Shown here: one piece after another, positions 9,402 through 20,382 of the stretch
Numbering within the stretch: position 1 is the first letter of the stretch
How the letters are laid out: every line of letters starts with the position of its first letter
NCBI GenBank assembly: GCA_963204785.1
Contig: CAUJHG010000035.1
Span: 1-64,000 of the forward strand
Direction: 5' to 3'
Origin: Pseudomonadota bacterium
GTDB lineage: Bacteria; Pseudomonadota; Gammaproteobacteria; Burkholderiales; Burkholderiaceae_E
Length of the DNA: 64,000 nucleotides
The notes under the pieces: generated by a model
What the model was told of the DNA's origin: nothing
Database searches by the model: none
What the model saw: only the letters and a program-made list of their open reading frames with translations
Program-made: the position numbers and the translations under genes

Positions 9402-12017
9402 ATGGATCAGTTCGCCAAAGAAACGCTGCCGATCAGCCTCGAAGAGGAAATGCGGCGCTCGTATCTCGATTACGCGATGAGCGTGATCGTGGGCCGGGCC
9501 CTGCCGGACGTCCGCGACGGCCTGAAGCCGGTGCATCGCAGGGTGCTGTTCGCGATGCACGAATCCAACAACGCCTGGAACCGCCCCTACGTGAAGTGCG
9601 CGCGGGTGGTCGGGGAGGTGATGGGGAAGTACCACCCCCATGGCGACAGCGCGATCTACGACACGCTGGTGCGCATGGCGCAGGACTTCTCCCTGCGCTA
9701 TCCGCTGGTCGACGGACAGGGCAACTTCGGCTCGGTCGACGGTGACAGCCCCGCGGCAATGCGCTACACCGAGTGCCGCCTCGAGAAGATCGCCGCCGAG
9801 CTGCTGGCCGACATCGACAAGGAGACGGTCGACTTCCAGCCCAACTACGACGGCAAGGAGCTCGAGCCCACGGTGCTGCCCACGCGGCTGCCGAACCTGC
9901 TGGTCAACGGCTCCGCGGGGATCGCGGTGGGGATGGCGACCAACATCCCGCCGCACAACCTGGCCGAGGTGATCGACGCCTGCCAGCTGCTGCTGCGCAA
10001 CCCGCAGGCGAGCATCGACGAGCTGATCGAGCTGATCCCGGCCCCCGACTTCCCCACCGCGGGCATCATCTACGGCGTGGCCGGGGTGCGCGAGGGCTAC
10101 CGCACCGGGCGCGGCCGCGTCGTGATGCGCGCGAGCACCCACTTCGAGGAGATCGACCGCGGCAACCGCAGCGCGATCATCATCGACGAGCTGCCCTACC
10201 AGGTGAACAAGCGGCTGCTGCTCGAGCGCATGGCCGAGCTGGTCAACGAGAAGAAGCTCGAGGGCATCTCCGACATCCGCGACGAGTCCGACAAGTCCGG
10301 CATGCGCGCGGTGATCGAGCTCAAGCGGGGCGAGGTCCCCGAGATCGTCCTGAACAACCTGTACAAGAACACCCAGCTCCAGGACACCTTCGGCATCAAC
10401 ATGGTGGCGCTGGTCGACGGCCAGCCCCGTCTGCTGAACCTGAAGCAGATGCTCGAGCACTTCCTGTCGCACCGGCGCGAGGTGATCACCCGGCGCACCG
10501 TGTTCGAGCTGCGCAAGGCGCGCGAGCGCGGGCACGTTCTCGAGGGGCTGGCGGTGGCGATCGCCAACGTCGACGAGATGATCGAGCTGATCAAGGCCTC
10601 GCCGACACCGCCGATCGCCCGCGAGCGCCTGATGGCGCGCGACTGGGCTGCGGGGGTGGCCCGCGAGATGCTCGAGCGCGCGGGCGCCGAGGCCGCCGCG
10701 TTCAAGCCCGAGGGGCTCGATCCCTCGGTGGGGCTGCACGGCGAGACCTATCGGCTCTCGGAGGTCCAGGCGCAGGAGATCCTCCAGATGCGCCTGCAGC
10801 GGCTCACCGGGCTGGAGCAGGACAAGATCGTCCAGGAGTACCGCGAGGTCATCGGGCAGATCGCCGATCTCCTCGACGTGCTCGCGCGCCCGGAGCGCGT
10901 CACGCAACTGATCCGCGACGAGCTCGCCGCGATCCGCGCCGAATTCGCGGAGGGCAAGGCCGACACGCGCCGCTCGCGCATCGAGCTCAACGCCACCGAA
11001 CTCGAGACCGAGGACCTGATCACCCCCACCGACATGGTGGTGACGCTCTCGCACACCGGCTACGTCAAGAGCCAGCCGCTGTCGGAATATCGCGCGCAGC
11101 GCCGCGGCGGCCGCGGCAAGCAGGCCACCACGATGAAGGACGAGGACTGGATCGACCAGCTCTTCATCGCCAACACGCACGACTACCTGCTGTGCTTCTC
11201 CAACCACGGCCGGGTCTACTGGCTGAAGGTCTGGGAAGTGCCGCAGGGCACGCGCAACTCGCGCGGCAAGCCCATCGTCAACCTCTTTCCGCTCGCCGAG
11301 GGCGAGAAGATCACCGTGGTGCTGCCGGTCAAGGCCTTCGACGAGGCGCGCTACGTCTTCATGGCCACCAGCCTTGGCACCGTGAAGAAGACGCCGCTGT
11401 CGGAGTTCTCGCGCCCGATGAAGCGCGGGATCATCGCGGTCAAGCTCGACGACGGCGACTTCCTCATCGGCGCCGCGGTCACCGGCGGCGAGCACGACGT
11501 GATGCTGTTCTCCGACGCAGGCAAGGCGGTGCGTTTCGACGAGAACGACGTGCGGGCGATGGGTCGGGATGCGCGCGGCGTGCGCGGGATGAACCTCGAG
11601 GATGGCCAGCGGGTGATCTCGATGCTGGTTGCCGGCAGCGAGCAGCAGTCGGTGCTCACCGCCACCGAGAACGGCTTCGGCAAGCGCACCCCGATCGCCG
11701 AGTACACGCGCCACGGGCGCGGCACCAAGGGGATGATCGCGATCCAGACCAGCGAGCGCAACGGCAAGGTCGTCGCCGCGGTGCTGGTCGACGAGAACGA
11801 CGAGATCATGCTGATCACGACCGGCGGCGTCCTGGTGCGCACGCGCGTCGCCGAGGTCCGCGAGATGGGGCGTGCCACGCAGGGGGTCACCCTGATCGCG
11901 GTCGACGAGGGCACGACGCTCTCGGGCGTGCAGCGCGTGGTGGAGTCCGACAGCGACGAGGACGCGGCCGAGGCCGGCGAGGCCGAGGCGAAACCGGAGC
12001 CGCCCGACGCTTCCTGA
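9402..12017 (+). CDS. gyrA: DNA gyrase subunit A
   Basis: [49 protein letters not shown]; GyrA box [30 protein letters not shown] (wild-type-like S/D). Confidence 0.98.
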   Translation: MDQFAKETLPISLEEEMRRSYLDYAMSVIVGRALPDVRDGLKPVHRRVLFAMHESNNAWNRPYVKCARVVGEVMGKYHPHGDSAIYDTLVRMAQDFSLRYPLVDGQGNFGSVDGDSPAAMRYTECRLEKIAAELLADIDKETVDFQPNYDGKELEPTVLPTRLPNLLVNGSAGIAVGMATNIPPHNLAEVIDACQLLLRNPQASIDELIELIPAPDFPTAGIIYGVAGVREGYRTGRGRVVMRASTHFEEIDRGNRSAIIIDELPYQVNKRLLLERMAELVNEKKLEGISDIRDESDKSGMRAVIELKRGEVPEIVLNNLYKNTQLQDTFGINMVALVDGQPRLLNLKQMLEHFLSHRREVITRRTVFELRKARERGHVLEGLAVAIANVDEMIELIKASPTPPIARERLMARDWAAGVAREMLERAGAEAAAFKPEGLDPSVGLHGETYRLSEVQAQEILQMRLQRLTGLEQDKIVQEYREVIGQIADLLDVLARPERVTQLIRDELAAIRAEFAEGKADTRRSRIELNATELETEDLITPTDMVVTLSHTGYVKSQPLSEYRAQRRGGRGKQATTMKDEDWIDQLFIANTHDYLLCFSNHGRVYWLKVWEVPQGTRNSRGKPIVNLFPLAEGEKITVVLPVKAFDEARYVFMATSLGTVKKTPLSEFSRPMKRGIIAVKLDDGDFLIGAAVTGGEHDVMLFSDAGKAVRFDENDVRAMGRDARGVRGMNLEDGQRVISMLVAGSEQQSVLTATENGFGKRTPIAEYTRHGRGTKGMIAIQTSERNGKVVAAVLVDENDEIMLITTGGVLVRTRVAEVREMGRATQGVTLIAVDEGTTLSGVQRVVESDSDEDAAEAGEAEAKPEPPDAS

Positions 12018-12093
12018 TGCCGGCGTCTCCCGTCTTTCCCGAGGCCGGCACGGTGCGACGCGGCGTGCCGGCCGTTTGCTACCATGTCGCGCC

Positions 12094-13200
12094 ATGTCCG
12101 AAGACCAATCCGCGAATCCCGCCGCGTACGTCGATGCGCGCCTGGGCGAACTGCGCCGCTCGATCGACGAGGTCGACGCGCAGATCGTCGAACTGATCAG
12201 CCGGCGCGCCAACCTGGCGCGCGAGGTCGGCGAGGTCAAGAAGCTGATCGACGCGCCCGTGTACCGGCCGGAGCGCGAGGCGCAGATCTTCGCGAAGCTG
12301 CACGCGCTCAATCCGGGGCCGCTGCCCAACGCGAGCGTCGAGGCGGTCTATCGCGAGATCATCTCCGCCTGCCGGGAGCTCGAGCGGCGGATGCGCGTGG
12401 CCTACCTGGGGCCGCCCGGAACCTTTTCCGAGCAGGCGCTGATGCGTCACTTCGGCAGCGGGGTCGATGCGCTCGCCTGCCCGTCGATCGACGAGGTGTT
12501 CCGGGCCACCGAAGCCGGCACCACCGACTTCGGCGTCGTCCCGGTGGAGAACTCCAGCGAGGGTGCGGTGAACCGCTCGCTGGACCTCTTCCTGCAGACG
12601 CCGCTGCGCATCTGCGGCGAGGTGTCGATTCCGGTCCGGCACAACCTGCTGACCCGCAGCGGTTCGATGGATGGCGTGCAGCGGATCTGCGCGCACGCGC
12701 AGGCGCTGGCGCAGTGCGCCGGCTGGCTCGACCGCAGCCATCCGGGCATCGAGCGGGTGCCGGTGTCGAGCAACGCGGAGGGCGCGCGGCTGGCCTCGCT
12801 CGACGACGCCACCGCTGCGATCGCGGGCGACACGGCTGCATCGCGCTACGCGCTGCAGGCGGTGGCCAGCGGGATCCAGGACGATCCGCTGAACCGCACC
12901 CGCTTCGCGATCATCGGTCACTACGACTGCGGCCCTTCCGGCAACGACCAGACCTCGCTGATCCTCTCGGTGCCTGACCGCGCCGGCGCGGTGCACACGC
13001 TGATCGAGCCGCTGGCGCGGCACGGCGTCTCGATGAAGCGCTTCGAATCGCGCCCCGCGCGCTCGGGGCAGTGGGAGTACTTCTTCTACATCGACCTGAT
13101 CGGCCACCGTGACGACGCGAGCATCGCTGCGGCGCTCGCCGAGATCCGTGACCATGCGGCCTTCTGCAAGGTGGTCGGCTCCTACCCCCGCGCTGTCTGA
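12094..13200 (+). CDS. pheA: Bifunctional chorismate mutase / prephenate dehydratase
   Basis: N-terminal chorismate mutase (LRRSIDEVDAQIVELISRRANLAREVG), prephenate dehydratase (YLGPPGTFSEQA, VPVENSSEGAVN) and C-terminal ACT (FESRPARSGQWEYFFYIDL). Confidence 0.96.
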   Translation: MSEDQSANPAAYVDARLGELRRSIDEVDAQIVELISRRANLAREVGEVKKLIDAPVYRPEREAQIFAKLHALNPGPLPNASVEAVYREIISACRELERRMRVAYLGPPGTFSEQALMRHFGSGVDALACPSIDEVFRATEAGTTDFGVVPVENSSEGAVNRSLDLFLQTPLRICGEVSIPVRHNLLTRSGSMDGVQRICAHAQALAQCAGWLDRSHPGIERVPVSSNAEGARLASLDDATAAIAGDTAASRYALQAVASGIQDDPLNRTRFAIIGHYDCGPSGNDQTSLILSVPDRAGAVHTLIEPLARHGVSMKRFESRPARSGQWEYFFYIDLIGHRDDASIAAALAEIRDHAAFCKVVGSYPRAV

Positions 13201-13253
13201 TCCCGCGGGCCGCAGCGCCCGCGGGCCGATCGACCTCATCGAACCCGAACCGA

Positions 13254-14351
13254 ATGAGCATCCCAGCCCCCAGCTACGTGCGCGGCATCGCGCCCTACCA
13301 GGCCGGCAAGCCGATCTCCGAGCTCGCCCGTGAGTACGGGCTGCAGGAGGAGCGCATCGTCAAGCTCGCCTCCAACGAGAACCCGCTGGGCGTGCCCGAT
13401 TCCGCGCGTGCGGCGATGCTCGTCGAGCTCGACGAAATGGCGCGCTATCCCGATTCCAACGGCTTCGAGCTCAAGCGGGCGATCTCGCGGCGCTACGGGG
13501 TGCCGGAAGACTGGGTCACGCTGGGCAACGGCTCCAACGACATCCTCGAACTGGCCGCGCACGCGGTGGTGCAGCCGGGCCAGTCGGTGGTCTATGCGCA
13601 GTTCTCGTTCGCGGTCTACGCGCTGGCAACCCAGGCGGTGGGCGCGCGCGCGATCGTCGTGCCGGCCCGCGACCACGGCCACGACCTGGAGGCGATGCGC
13701 GCGGCGATCGAGCCGGACACGCGGCTGGTCTTCATCGCCAATCCGAACAACCCCACCGGCACCTTCGCGCCGGCCGAGACGGTCGAGCGCTTCGTCAGCG
13801 CGGTGCCGGCCGACGTCGTGGTGGTCCTCGACGAGGCCTACAACGAGTACCTGCCGCCCGAGCTGCGCTTCGACTCCACCGCGCTGGTGCGCCGCTTCCC
13901 GAACCTGCTGGTCTCGCGCACCTTCTCGAAGGCTTACGGACTCGCCGGGCTGCGTGTGGGCTTCGGACTGGCGCAGCCGGAGCTCACGGATCTGCTCAAC
14001 CGGATCCGCCAGCCCTTCAACGTCAACTCGCTGGCGCAGGCCGCGGCCTGCGCGGCGCTCTTCGACGACGCCTTCCTGCAGCGCAGCTACGAGGTCAACT
14101 CCGCGGGCCTGCAACGCCTGCAGTCGGCCTTCACGGCAATGGGGCTCGAGCACGTGCCTTCGTTCGCCAACTTCGTGCTGGTGCGCGTCGGCGACGCCGC
14201 GGCGGTCTACGAGCAGCTGCTGCGCGCCGGCGTGATCGTGCGGCCGGTCGCAGGCTACGGGCTGCCCGAATGGCTGCGCGTCTCGGTCGGCCTGCCCGAG
14301 GAGAACGAGCGCTTCCTCGCTGCGCTGGCGAGCGCGCTGGGCCGCACTTGA
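13254..14351 (+). CDS. hisC: Histidinol-phosphate aminotransferase
   Basis: KLASNENPLG, NPNNPTGT, DEAYNEY and SRTFSKAYGLAGLRVGF aminotransferase motifs. Confidence 0.94.
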   Translation: MSIPAPSYVRGIAPYQAGKPISELAREYGLQEERIVKLASNENPLGVPDSARAAMLVELDEMARYPDSNGFELKRAISRRYGVPEDWVTLGNGSNDILELAAHAVVQPGQSVVYAQFSFAVYALATQAVGARAIVVPARDHGHDLEAMRAAIEPDTRLVFIANPNNPTGTFAPAETVERFVSAVPADVVVVLDEAYNEYLPPELRFDSTALVRRFPNLLVSRTFSKAYGLAGLRVGFGLAQPELTDLLNRIRQPFNVNSLAQAAACAALFDDAFLQRSYEVNSAGLQRLQSAFTAMGLEHVPSFANFVLVRVGDAAAVYEQLLRAGVIVRPVAGYGLPEWLRVSVGLPEENERFLAALASALGRT

Positions 14352-15238
14352 GCGCGCCGCTGCGACTGCGCCGCGCCGCTGTGCTCGGTGTCGGTCTGAT
14401 CGGCGGCTCGGTTGCCGCTGGCCTGCGCCATCGCGGCGTCGCGGCCGAGGTGATCGGCTATTCGCCCAACGACGACGCGCAGCGAGCGCAGGCCCTGGGC
14501 CTGGTCGACCGAGCGACCGATCGCCTGGACGAGGCGATCGACGGCGCGGACCTGATCGTGCTCGCCGCGCCGATCCCGGTCCTGCCCGGCCTGCTCGCCG
14601 CGATGCACGGCCGGCTGGCCCATGACGCGGTGGTCACCGACTGCGCAAGCACAAAGCGCAGCGTGATCGCCGCGGCACGTGCCGGGCTGGGCGCCGGGTT
14701 CCCGCGCTTCGTTGCCGGGCATCCGATCGCCGGGGGCGAGCGGCACGGGCCCGAGGCGGCCCGCGTCGACCTCTTCGAAGGCTGCGTCGCGATCGTCTGT
14801 GCGCACACGCAGGCCGCGCCGGATGCGGTCGAGCGGGTGGGCGCGATGTGGGGCGCGCTGGGCGCGCGCACCACGGCCATGGATCCTGTCGAGCACGACG
14901 AGCTCTTCGCCGAGGTCTCGCACTGGCCCCATGCGGTCGCCTTCGCGCTGTGCGGCGCGATCGCGGCGGGCGAGCGCGCCGACGCCGCACGCCGCTTCGC
15001 CGGCGCGGGCCTGCGCGACACCACCAGGATCGGCGCGTCGTCGGCGCAGTTGTGGGCCGATATCCTGATCGACAACCGCGAGGCGGCTCTGCGCTGCTCG
15101 CGAGCCTTCCAGGCCGAACTCGGCGCAATTGCCGACGCGCTCGAGGCTGCCGACCGGGAGGCGCTCGCGGCACGCTTCGAGGCAGCCAGCCAGTGGCGGC
15201 GCCGGCTCGCTGCGCCTGGCGCGACGGATACCGAATAG
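14348..15238 (+). CDS. tyrA: Prephenate dehydrogenase
   Basis: AAVLGVGLIGGSVAAGLR nucleotide-binding motif, VVTDCASTKRSV, GHPIAGGERHG. TTG start overlaps the hisC stop. Confidence 0.92.
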   Translation: MSAPLRLRRAAVLGVGLIGGSVAAGLRHRGVAAEVIGYSPNDDAQRAQALGLVDRATDRLDEAIDGADLIVLAAPIPVLPGLLAAMHGRLAHDAVVTDCASTKRSVIAAARAGLGAGFPRFVAGHPIAGGERHGPEAARVDLFEGCVAIVCAHTQAAPDAVERVGAMWGALGARTTAMDPVEHDELFAEVSHWPHAVAFALCGAIAAGERADAARRFAGAGLRDTTRIGASSAQLWADILIDNREAALRCSRAFQAELGAIADALEAADREALAARFEAASQWRRRLAAPGATDTE

Positions 15239-15280
15239 AGTCGCGGTTCCGCGCGGCCTGAAGGAGTCGCGCGGTCGGCG

Positions 15281-15670
15281 TCAGCGGCCTGCGCGGCGAC
15301 GACGGCTCGCCTGGTGGTATTCGCGCAGATCGGTCAGTTCGCGCAGGACCTCGAACGGAAAGCCCTGCCGGCCGCCGCGCCGGTCGATCACCAGCGAGTC
15401 GATCGTCGCCTCGAACGCCTGCGGATCGTGCCAGACGGCAGCGATCCCGTTGAGCAGTCGCGGGTACACCCCGCGCAGCGTCGACAGGCGCATCTGCGGC
15501 GGCAGCGCCTCGAGCAGGCGCGCCGCGGCGGCGTCGAGCCGCTGGTCCTCGGGAACCCGGACGCGGGCCGGCGTCGACTCGGCGCGGGGTGCGGGGCCGC
15601 GGGCGATGCGGCGGATCAGCGCGGCGACCGCCCCTTCGATCGGGCTGTCCTTGGGGCGGGGGAGGCTCAT
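15281..15670 (-). CDS. Hypothetical protein (129 aa) opposing the aro operon
   Basis: Intact ORF MSLPRPKDSPIEG...[39 protein letters not shown] filling the tyrA-aroA gap with no better + strand candidate. Confidence 0.65.
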   Translation of the reverse strand: MSLPRPKDSPIEGAVAALIRRIARGPAPRAESTPARVRVPEDQRLDAAAARLLEALPPQMRLSTLRGVYPRLLNGIAAVWHDPQAFEATIDSLVIDRRGGRQGFPFEVLRELTDLREYHQASRRRRAGR

Positions 15671-15766
15671 GGGCTGCCGGTAGAATTCGCTTGCTCTGCG
15701 GACGTGACCGCATCCGGATCGGCGAGAGTGTCGATCGTCCGCTCCTCTAGAAACAGGAACAAGTTC

Positions 15767-17086
15767 ATGTCCAACGCATTCCGGGTGCTGCCCGGCGGAC
15801 GGCTGACCGGGCGCCTTCGGGTCCCGGGCGACAAGTCGATCTCGCACCGCGCGATCATGTTCGGCGCCATCGCCGACGGCCAGACCCGGGTCACCGGCTT
15901 CCTCGAGGGCGCCGACGCGATCTCCACGATGGACGTGTTCCGCGCGCTGGGCGTGCGCATCGACGGTCCGGTCGACGGCCGCGTGACGGTGCATGGGGTC
16001 GGCATCGACGGACTGCGCGGCAGCGCCGCGCCGCTGGACTGCGGCAACGCCGGCACCGCGATGCGCCTGCTGATGGGGCTGCTGGCCGGACAGCGCTTCG
16101 AGTCCACGCTGGTGGGCGACGAGAGCCTGAGCCGGCGCCCGATGCGCCGTGTCGCCGAGCCGCTGGCGCGCATGGGGGCGCGCATCGAGACCACCGACGG
16201 CTGCCCGCCGGTGCGCATCCGGCCCGCGCAGGCGCTGGCCGCGATCCACTACGACATGCCGATGGCCAGCGCCCAGGTCAAGTCGGCGGTGCTGCTGGCG
16301 GGCCTGTACGCGGACGGGGAAACCACGGTCACCGAACCCGCGCCCACGCGCGACCACACCGAGCGGATGCTCACGGGCTTCGGCGTGCGGGTCGGGCGCG
16401 AGGGGTCGACGGTGCGTCTTGCCGGCGGACAGCGCCTGCGCGCCACCGCGATCGACGTTCCGGCCGACATCTCGTCGGCGGCCTTCTTCCTGGTCGGCGC
16501 CTCGATCGCCGAAGGCTCCGACCTGCTGCTCGAGCACGTGGGGATGAACCCCACGCGCACCGGAATCATCGACATCCTGCGCCTGATGGGCGCGGACATC
16601 GAGCCGCTGAACCAGCGCGAGGTCGGCGGCGAGCCGGTGGCCGACCTGCGGGTGCGCTCGGCACGACTGCGCGGCATCGCGGTGCCCGAGTCGCTGGTGC
16701 CGCTGGCGATCGACGAATTCCCCGCGATCTTCGTCGCCGCGGCCTGCGCCGAGGGCCGCACCGTGGTGAGCGGCGCGGAGGAACTGCGGGTCAAGGAGTC
16801 GGACCGGATCGCAGTGATGGCCGAGGGGCTTCGCGCACTGGGCGTGGACGCCACGCCGACGCCCGACGGCATGGTGATCGAGGGCCGCGGCGAAGGGCCG
16901 GCCTTCCACGCCGGCGAGGTGCACTCGCACGCCGATCACCGGATCGCAATGTCCTTCACGATCGCCGCGCTGCGCTCCGATGGCCCGCTGCTGATCCGCG
17001 ACACCGCCAACGTCGGCACCTCCTTCCCCGGCTTCCCCGCGACCGCGGCGCGGGTGGGCGTGGCGATTTCCGAAGCCGATGCCTGA
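15767..17086 (+). CDS. aroA: 3-phosphoshikimate 1-carboxyvinyltransferase
   Basis: [46 protein letters not shown]. Confidence 0.97.
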   Translation: MSNAFRVLPGGRLTGRLRVPGDKSISHRAIMFGAIADGQTRVTGFLEGADAISTMDVFRALGVRIDGPVDGRVTVHGVGIDGLRGSAAPLDCGNAGTAMRLLMGLLAGQRFESTLVGDESLSRRPMRRVAEPLARMGARIETTDGCPPVRIRPAQALAAIHYDMPMASAQVKSAVLLAGLYADGETTVTEPAPTRDHTERMLTGFGVRVGREGSTVRLAGGQRLRATAIDVPADISSAAFFLVGASIAEGSDLLLEHVGMNPTRTGIIDILRLMGADIEPLNQREVGGEPVADLRVRSARLRGIAVPESLVPLAIDEFPAIFVAAACAEGRTVVSGAEELRVKESDRIAVMAEGLRALGVDATPTPDGMVIEGRGEGPAFHAGEVHSHADHRIAMSFTIAALRSDGPLLIRDTANVGTSFPGFPATAARVGVAISEADA

Positions 17087-17744
17087 GACGCCGGTCATCG
17101 CGATCGACGGCCCGACCGCCTCGGGCAAGGGCACGATCGCCCAGCGGGTCGCGTCCACGCTCGGCTGGCACTACCTGGATTCCGGTTCGCTCTACCGGAT
17201 CGTCGCCCTGCGCGCGCTGCGCACCGGGACCGACCTCGGTGACGGCGGGGCGCTCGCAGCCCTGGCCGACGGGCTCGCGCCACGCTTCGAGAGCGGGCGA
17301 ATCCTGGTCGACGACGAGGACCTGAGCGATGCGATCCGCACCGAGGAGGCCGGCAACGCCGCCTCGCGGGCCGCAGCCCAGCCGCTGCTGCGCGCCGCAC
17401 TGCTCGGGCTGCAGCGGCGCGCCCGCCGTGCGCCCGGGCTGGTCGCCGACGGGCGCGACATGGGCACCGTCGTCTTCCCCGATGCGGTGCTGAAGGTCTA
17501 CCTGACCGCGAGCGTGGAGTCGCGTGCGCAACGTCGGCATAAGCAGTTGATCGAAAAGGGTTTTTCTGCTATCATTTCCGACCTTTTGCGGGATCTCGCC
17601 GAGCGCGACGCACGCGACATGCAGCGTGCCGAGGCGCCGCTGGAGCCTGCGAAAGGGGCGCTGGTGCTCGATTCCACGCGGCTGACCATCGACGAGACGG
17701 TGGCGGCGGTGCTCGAAGCCTACCGGCGCAGGGTCGCTGCCTGA
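17079..17744 (+). CDS. cmk: Cytidylate kinase
   Basis: [48 protein letters not shown]. Confidence 0.96.
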   Translation: MPETPVIAIDGPTASGKGTIAQRVASTLGWHYLDSGSLYRIVALRALRTGTDLGDGGALAALADGLAPRFESGRILVDDEDLSDAIRTEEAGNAASRAAAQPLLRAALLGLQRRARRAPGLVADGRDMGTVVFPDAVLKVYLTASVESRAQRRHKQLIEKGFSAIISDLLRDLAERDARDMQRAEAPLEPAKGALVLDSTRLTIDETVAAVLEAYRRRVAA

Positions 17745-17915
17745 GCCGCCTGCACGGCGCATGGGTCCGCGGCCCGAAGGGGTACGGAAGGTCCCGGGCT
17801 GCCCGGGGCGTCCGTGCATGGCGTGAACTCCGCTGGGCTTTCCGCGCCGGTGGCGGCCTCTGACCAGGCCACCGGTGACGACCGTCCGGCGTGCTCATCA
17901 ATCCGGAACCACAAA

Positions 17916-19634
17916 TTGACTACTTCCACTGAAACGGCCGCTCCCGCCGCGGTCGAAAGCTTCGCCCAGATGTTCGAGGAATCGCTCTCCAGGCAGGAGA
18001 TGCGCGCGGGCGAAGTCATCACCGCCGAGGTGGTGCGCATCGACCACAACTTCGTGGTCGTCAACGCCGGCCTGAAGTCCGAGAGCTACATCGACATCGA
18101 GGAGTTCCAGAACGACCGCGGCGAACTCGACGTCAAGGAAGGCGATTTCGTCTCCGTGGCGATCGACTCCCTGGAGAACGGCTACGGCGAGACGCGGCTG
18201 TCGCGCGACCGCGCCAAGCGTCTGGCGGCCTGGATCAGCCTGGAGAAGGCCCTCGAGACCGGCGACCTGGTTTCGGGCACGATCACCGGCAAGGTCAAGG
18301 GCGGCCTGACCGTGATGTGCAACGGCATCCGTGCGTTCCTGCCGGGCTCGCTGATCGACATGCGCCCGGTCAAGGACACCACGCCCTACGAGGGCAAGAC
18401 CTCCGACTTCAAGGTCATCAAGCTCGACCGCAAGCGCAACAACGTCGTGCTGTCGCGTCGCGCCGTCATCGAGCTCACCCAGGGCGAGGAACGCGCCAAG
18501 CTTCTCGAGACCCTGCACGAGGGCGCGATCGTCAACGGCGTGGTCAAGAACATCACCGACTACGGCGCCTTCATCGACCTCGGCGGCATCGACGGCCTGC
18601 TGCACATCACCGACATGGCCTGGCGCCGCGTGCGTCACCCGTCCGAGGTGCTCCAGGTGGGCCAGGACGTCACCGCCAAGGTGCTCAAGTTCGACCAGGA
18701 GCGCAACCGCGTCTCGCTGGGCGTCAAGCAGCTCGGCGACGACCCGTGGGTCGGCATCGGCCGCCGCTATCCGCAGGGCACGCGCATGTTCGGCAAGGTC
18801 ACGAACATCACCGACTACGGCGCCTTCGTCGAGATCGAGCCGGGCATCGAGGGCCTGGTCCACGTGTCCGAGATGGACTGGACCAACAAGAACGTGAACC
18901 CCGGCAAGGTCGTGCAGCTCAACGACGAGGTCGAGGTGATGGTGCTCGAGATCGACGAGGACCGTCGCCGCATCTCGCTGGGCATGAAGCAGTGCCGCGC
19001 CAACCCCTGGGAGGAGTTCGCCGACAACCACCGCAAGGGCGACAGGGTCAGCGGCACGATCAAGTCGATCACCGACTTCGGCGTGTTCATCGGCCTGCCC
19101 GGCGGAATCGACGGCCTGGTGCACCTGTCCGACCTGTCCTGGAACACCCCGGGCGAGGAGGCGGTGCGCAACTTCAAGAAGGGCGACGAGGTCGACGCGG
19201 TGGTGCTGGCGATCGACACCGAGCGCGAGCGCATCTCGCTGGGCATCAAGCAGCTCGACGGCGATCCGTTCACCAGCTATGCCGGCAGCCACGAGAAGGG
19301 CGCCGTGATCAAGGGCATCGTCAAGAGCGTCGAGCCCCGCGGTGCGGTGATCGACCTCGGCGGCGACATCGAAGGCTACCTGCGCGCTTCGGAGATCTCC
19401 CGCGACCGCGTCGAGGACGCACGCAACCTCCTGAAGGAGGGCGACGAGGTCGAGGCGATGGTGATCAATGTGGATCGCAAGAACCGCTCGATCAGCCTGT
19501 CGATCAAGGCCAAGGACTCGGTCGAGACCGCCGAGACCCTGCAGCGTCTGGCCGCCGAGAGCAGCGCAGCCACCGGCACCACCAACCTCGGTGCGCTGCT
19601 GCGGGCCAAGCTCGACAGCCAGAAGGACCAGTAA
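17916..19634 (+). CDS. rpsA: 30S ribosomal protein S1 (TTG start proposed)
   Basis: Repeated S1 domains ([27 protein letters not shown]...). N-terminus [30 protein letters not shown] is typical of S1. An in-frame ATG exists at 17814. Confidence 0.95.
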   Translation: MTTSTETAAPAAVESFAQMFEESLSRQEMRAGEVITAEVVRIDHNFVVVNAGLKSESYIDIEEFQNDRGELDVKEGDFVSVAIDSLENGYGETRLSRDRAKRLAAWISLEKALETGDLVSGTITGKVKGGLTVMCNGIRAFLPGSLIDMRPVKDTTPYEGKTSDFKVIKLDRKRNNVVLSRRAVIELTQGEERAKLLETLHEGAIVNGVVKNITDYGAFIDLGGIDGLLHITDMAWRRVRHPSEVLQVGQDVTAKVLKFDQERNRVSLGVKQLGDDPWVGIGRRYPQGTRMFGKVTNITDYGAFVEIEPGIEGLVHVSEMDWTNKNVNPGKVVQLNDEVEVMVLEIDEDRRRISLGMKQCRANPWEEFADNHRKGDRVSGTIKSITDFGVFIGLPGGIDGLVHLSDLSWNTPGEEAVRNFKKGDEVDAVVLAIDTERERISLGIKQLDGDPFTSYAGSHEKGAVIKGIVKSVEPRGAVIDLGGDIEGYLRASEISRDRVEDARNLLKEGDEVEAMVINVDRKNRSISLSIKAKDSVETAETLQRLAAESSAATGTTNLGALLRAKLDSQKDQ

Positions 19635-19691
19635 GGCGCCTGCCGCTTCGCGCATCCCTCCGTGGACAGGAACGACTCCTCCCCGGCGACG

Positions 19692-19988
19692 ATGACCAGG
19701 TCGGAGCTGATTGCCCGACTCGCGGAGCGGTATCCGCAACTGGTCGTGAAGGATGCCGAGTTCGCCGTCAGGACGATCCTCGACGCGATGGCCCGCACGC
19801 TCGCGCAGGGCCATCGCATCGAGATCCGCGGATTCGGCAGCTTCGCGCTTTCCCACAGGCCGCCGCGCATCGGCCGCAACCCGAAGTCCGGCGAGCGTGT
19901 GCTGGTCCCGCAGAAACGGGTGCCGCACTTCAAGCCGGGCAAGGAGTTGCGCGAGCGCGTCGATGCCGCACTCCGGGGCGAGGGCTGA
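19692..19988 (+). CDS. ihfB: Integration host factor subunit beta
   Basis: [17 protein letters not shown]...[29 protein letters not shown]. Confidence 0.95.
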   Translation: MTRSELIARLAERYPQLVVKDAEFAVRTILDAMARTLAQGHRIEIRGFGSFALSHRPPRIGRNPKSGERVLVPQKRVPHFKPGKELRERVDAALRGEG

Positions 19989-20031
19989 GTTGCCGGTCCG
20001 CGCATCCACGCCACAGCGGGACACCTGACCG

Positions 20032-20370
20032 ATGCGCTTCGTCTCCTGGCTCTTCCGGGCGATCCTGTTCCTCGTCGCCCTCGGCTTCGCGCTTTCCAAC
20101 ACCTCGGTGACGGAACTGCGCTTCTTCGGGGTCGATCTGGTCTGGCGTGCCCCTCTGGTCATCTTCCTGCTGGCCTTCTTCGGCGCCGGCGCCGTGCTCG
20201 GCCTGCTGGCAGTGGTGCCCACGCTCTTTCGCCAGCGCCGCGAGATGGGGCGCATGCGCCGCGAGCTCAAGGCCACCGCCAGGAACGGATCGGCGGGCAG
20301 TCTCCCGCAGCAGCCACCGGTGGCGGATGGCGCAGTGGCGGAGGTGGTCGGTACGCCGCGCCAGGGGTGA
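20032..20370 (+). CDS. lapA: LapA-domain (DUF1049) membrane protein
   Basis: Two-TM small protein (FALSNTSVTELRFFGVDLVWRAPLVIFLLAFFGAGAVLGLL) directly upstream of lapB. Confidence 0.82.
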   Translation: MRFVSWLFRAILFLVALGFALSNTSVTELRFFGVDLVWRAPLVIFLLAFFGAGAVLGLLAVVPTLFRQRREMGRMRRELKATARNGSAGSLPQQPPVADGAVAEVVGTPRQG

Positions 20371-20382
20371 TGGCACGCACCG

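Noticed and set aside
9571-9720. Possible quinolone-resistance change in the GyrA QRDR
   Set aside because: The motif reads [17 protein letters not shown], with the wild-type-like Ser and Asp at the key positions.
9180-12329. 1049-aa minus ORF antisense to gyrA
   Set aside because: His/Asp/Leu/Val-rich shadow of gyrA codon bias; gyrA is certain on the other strand.
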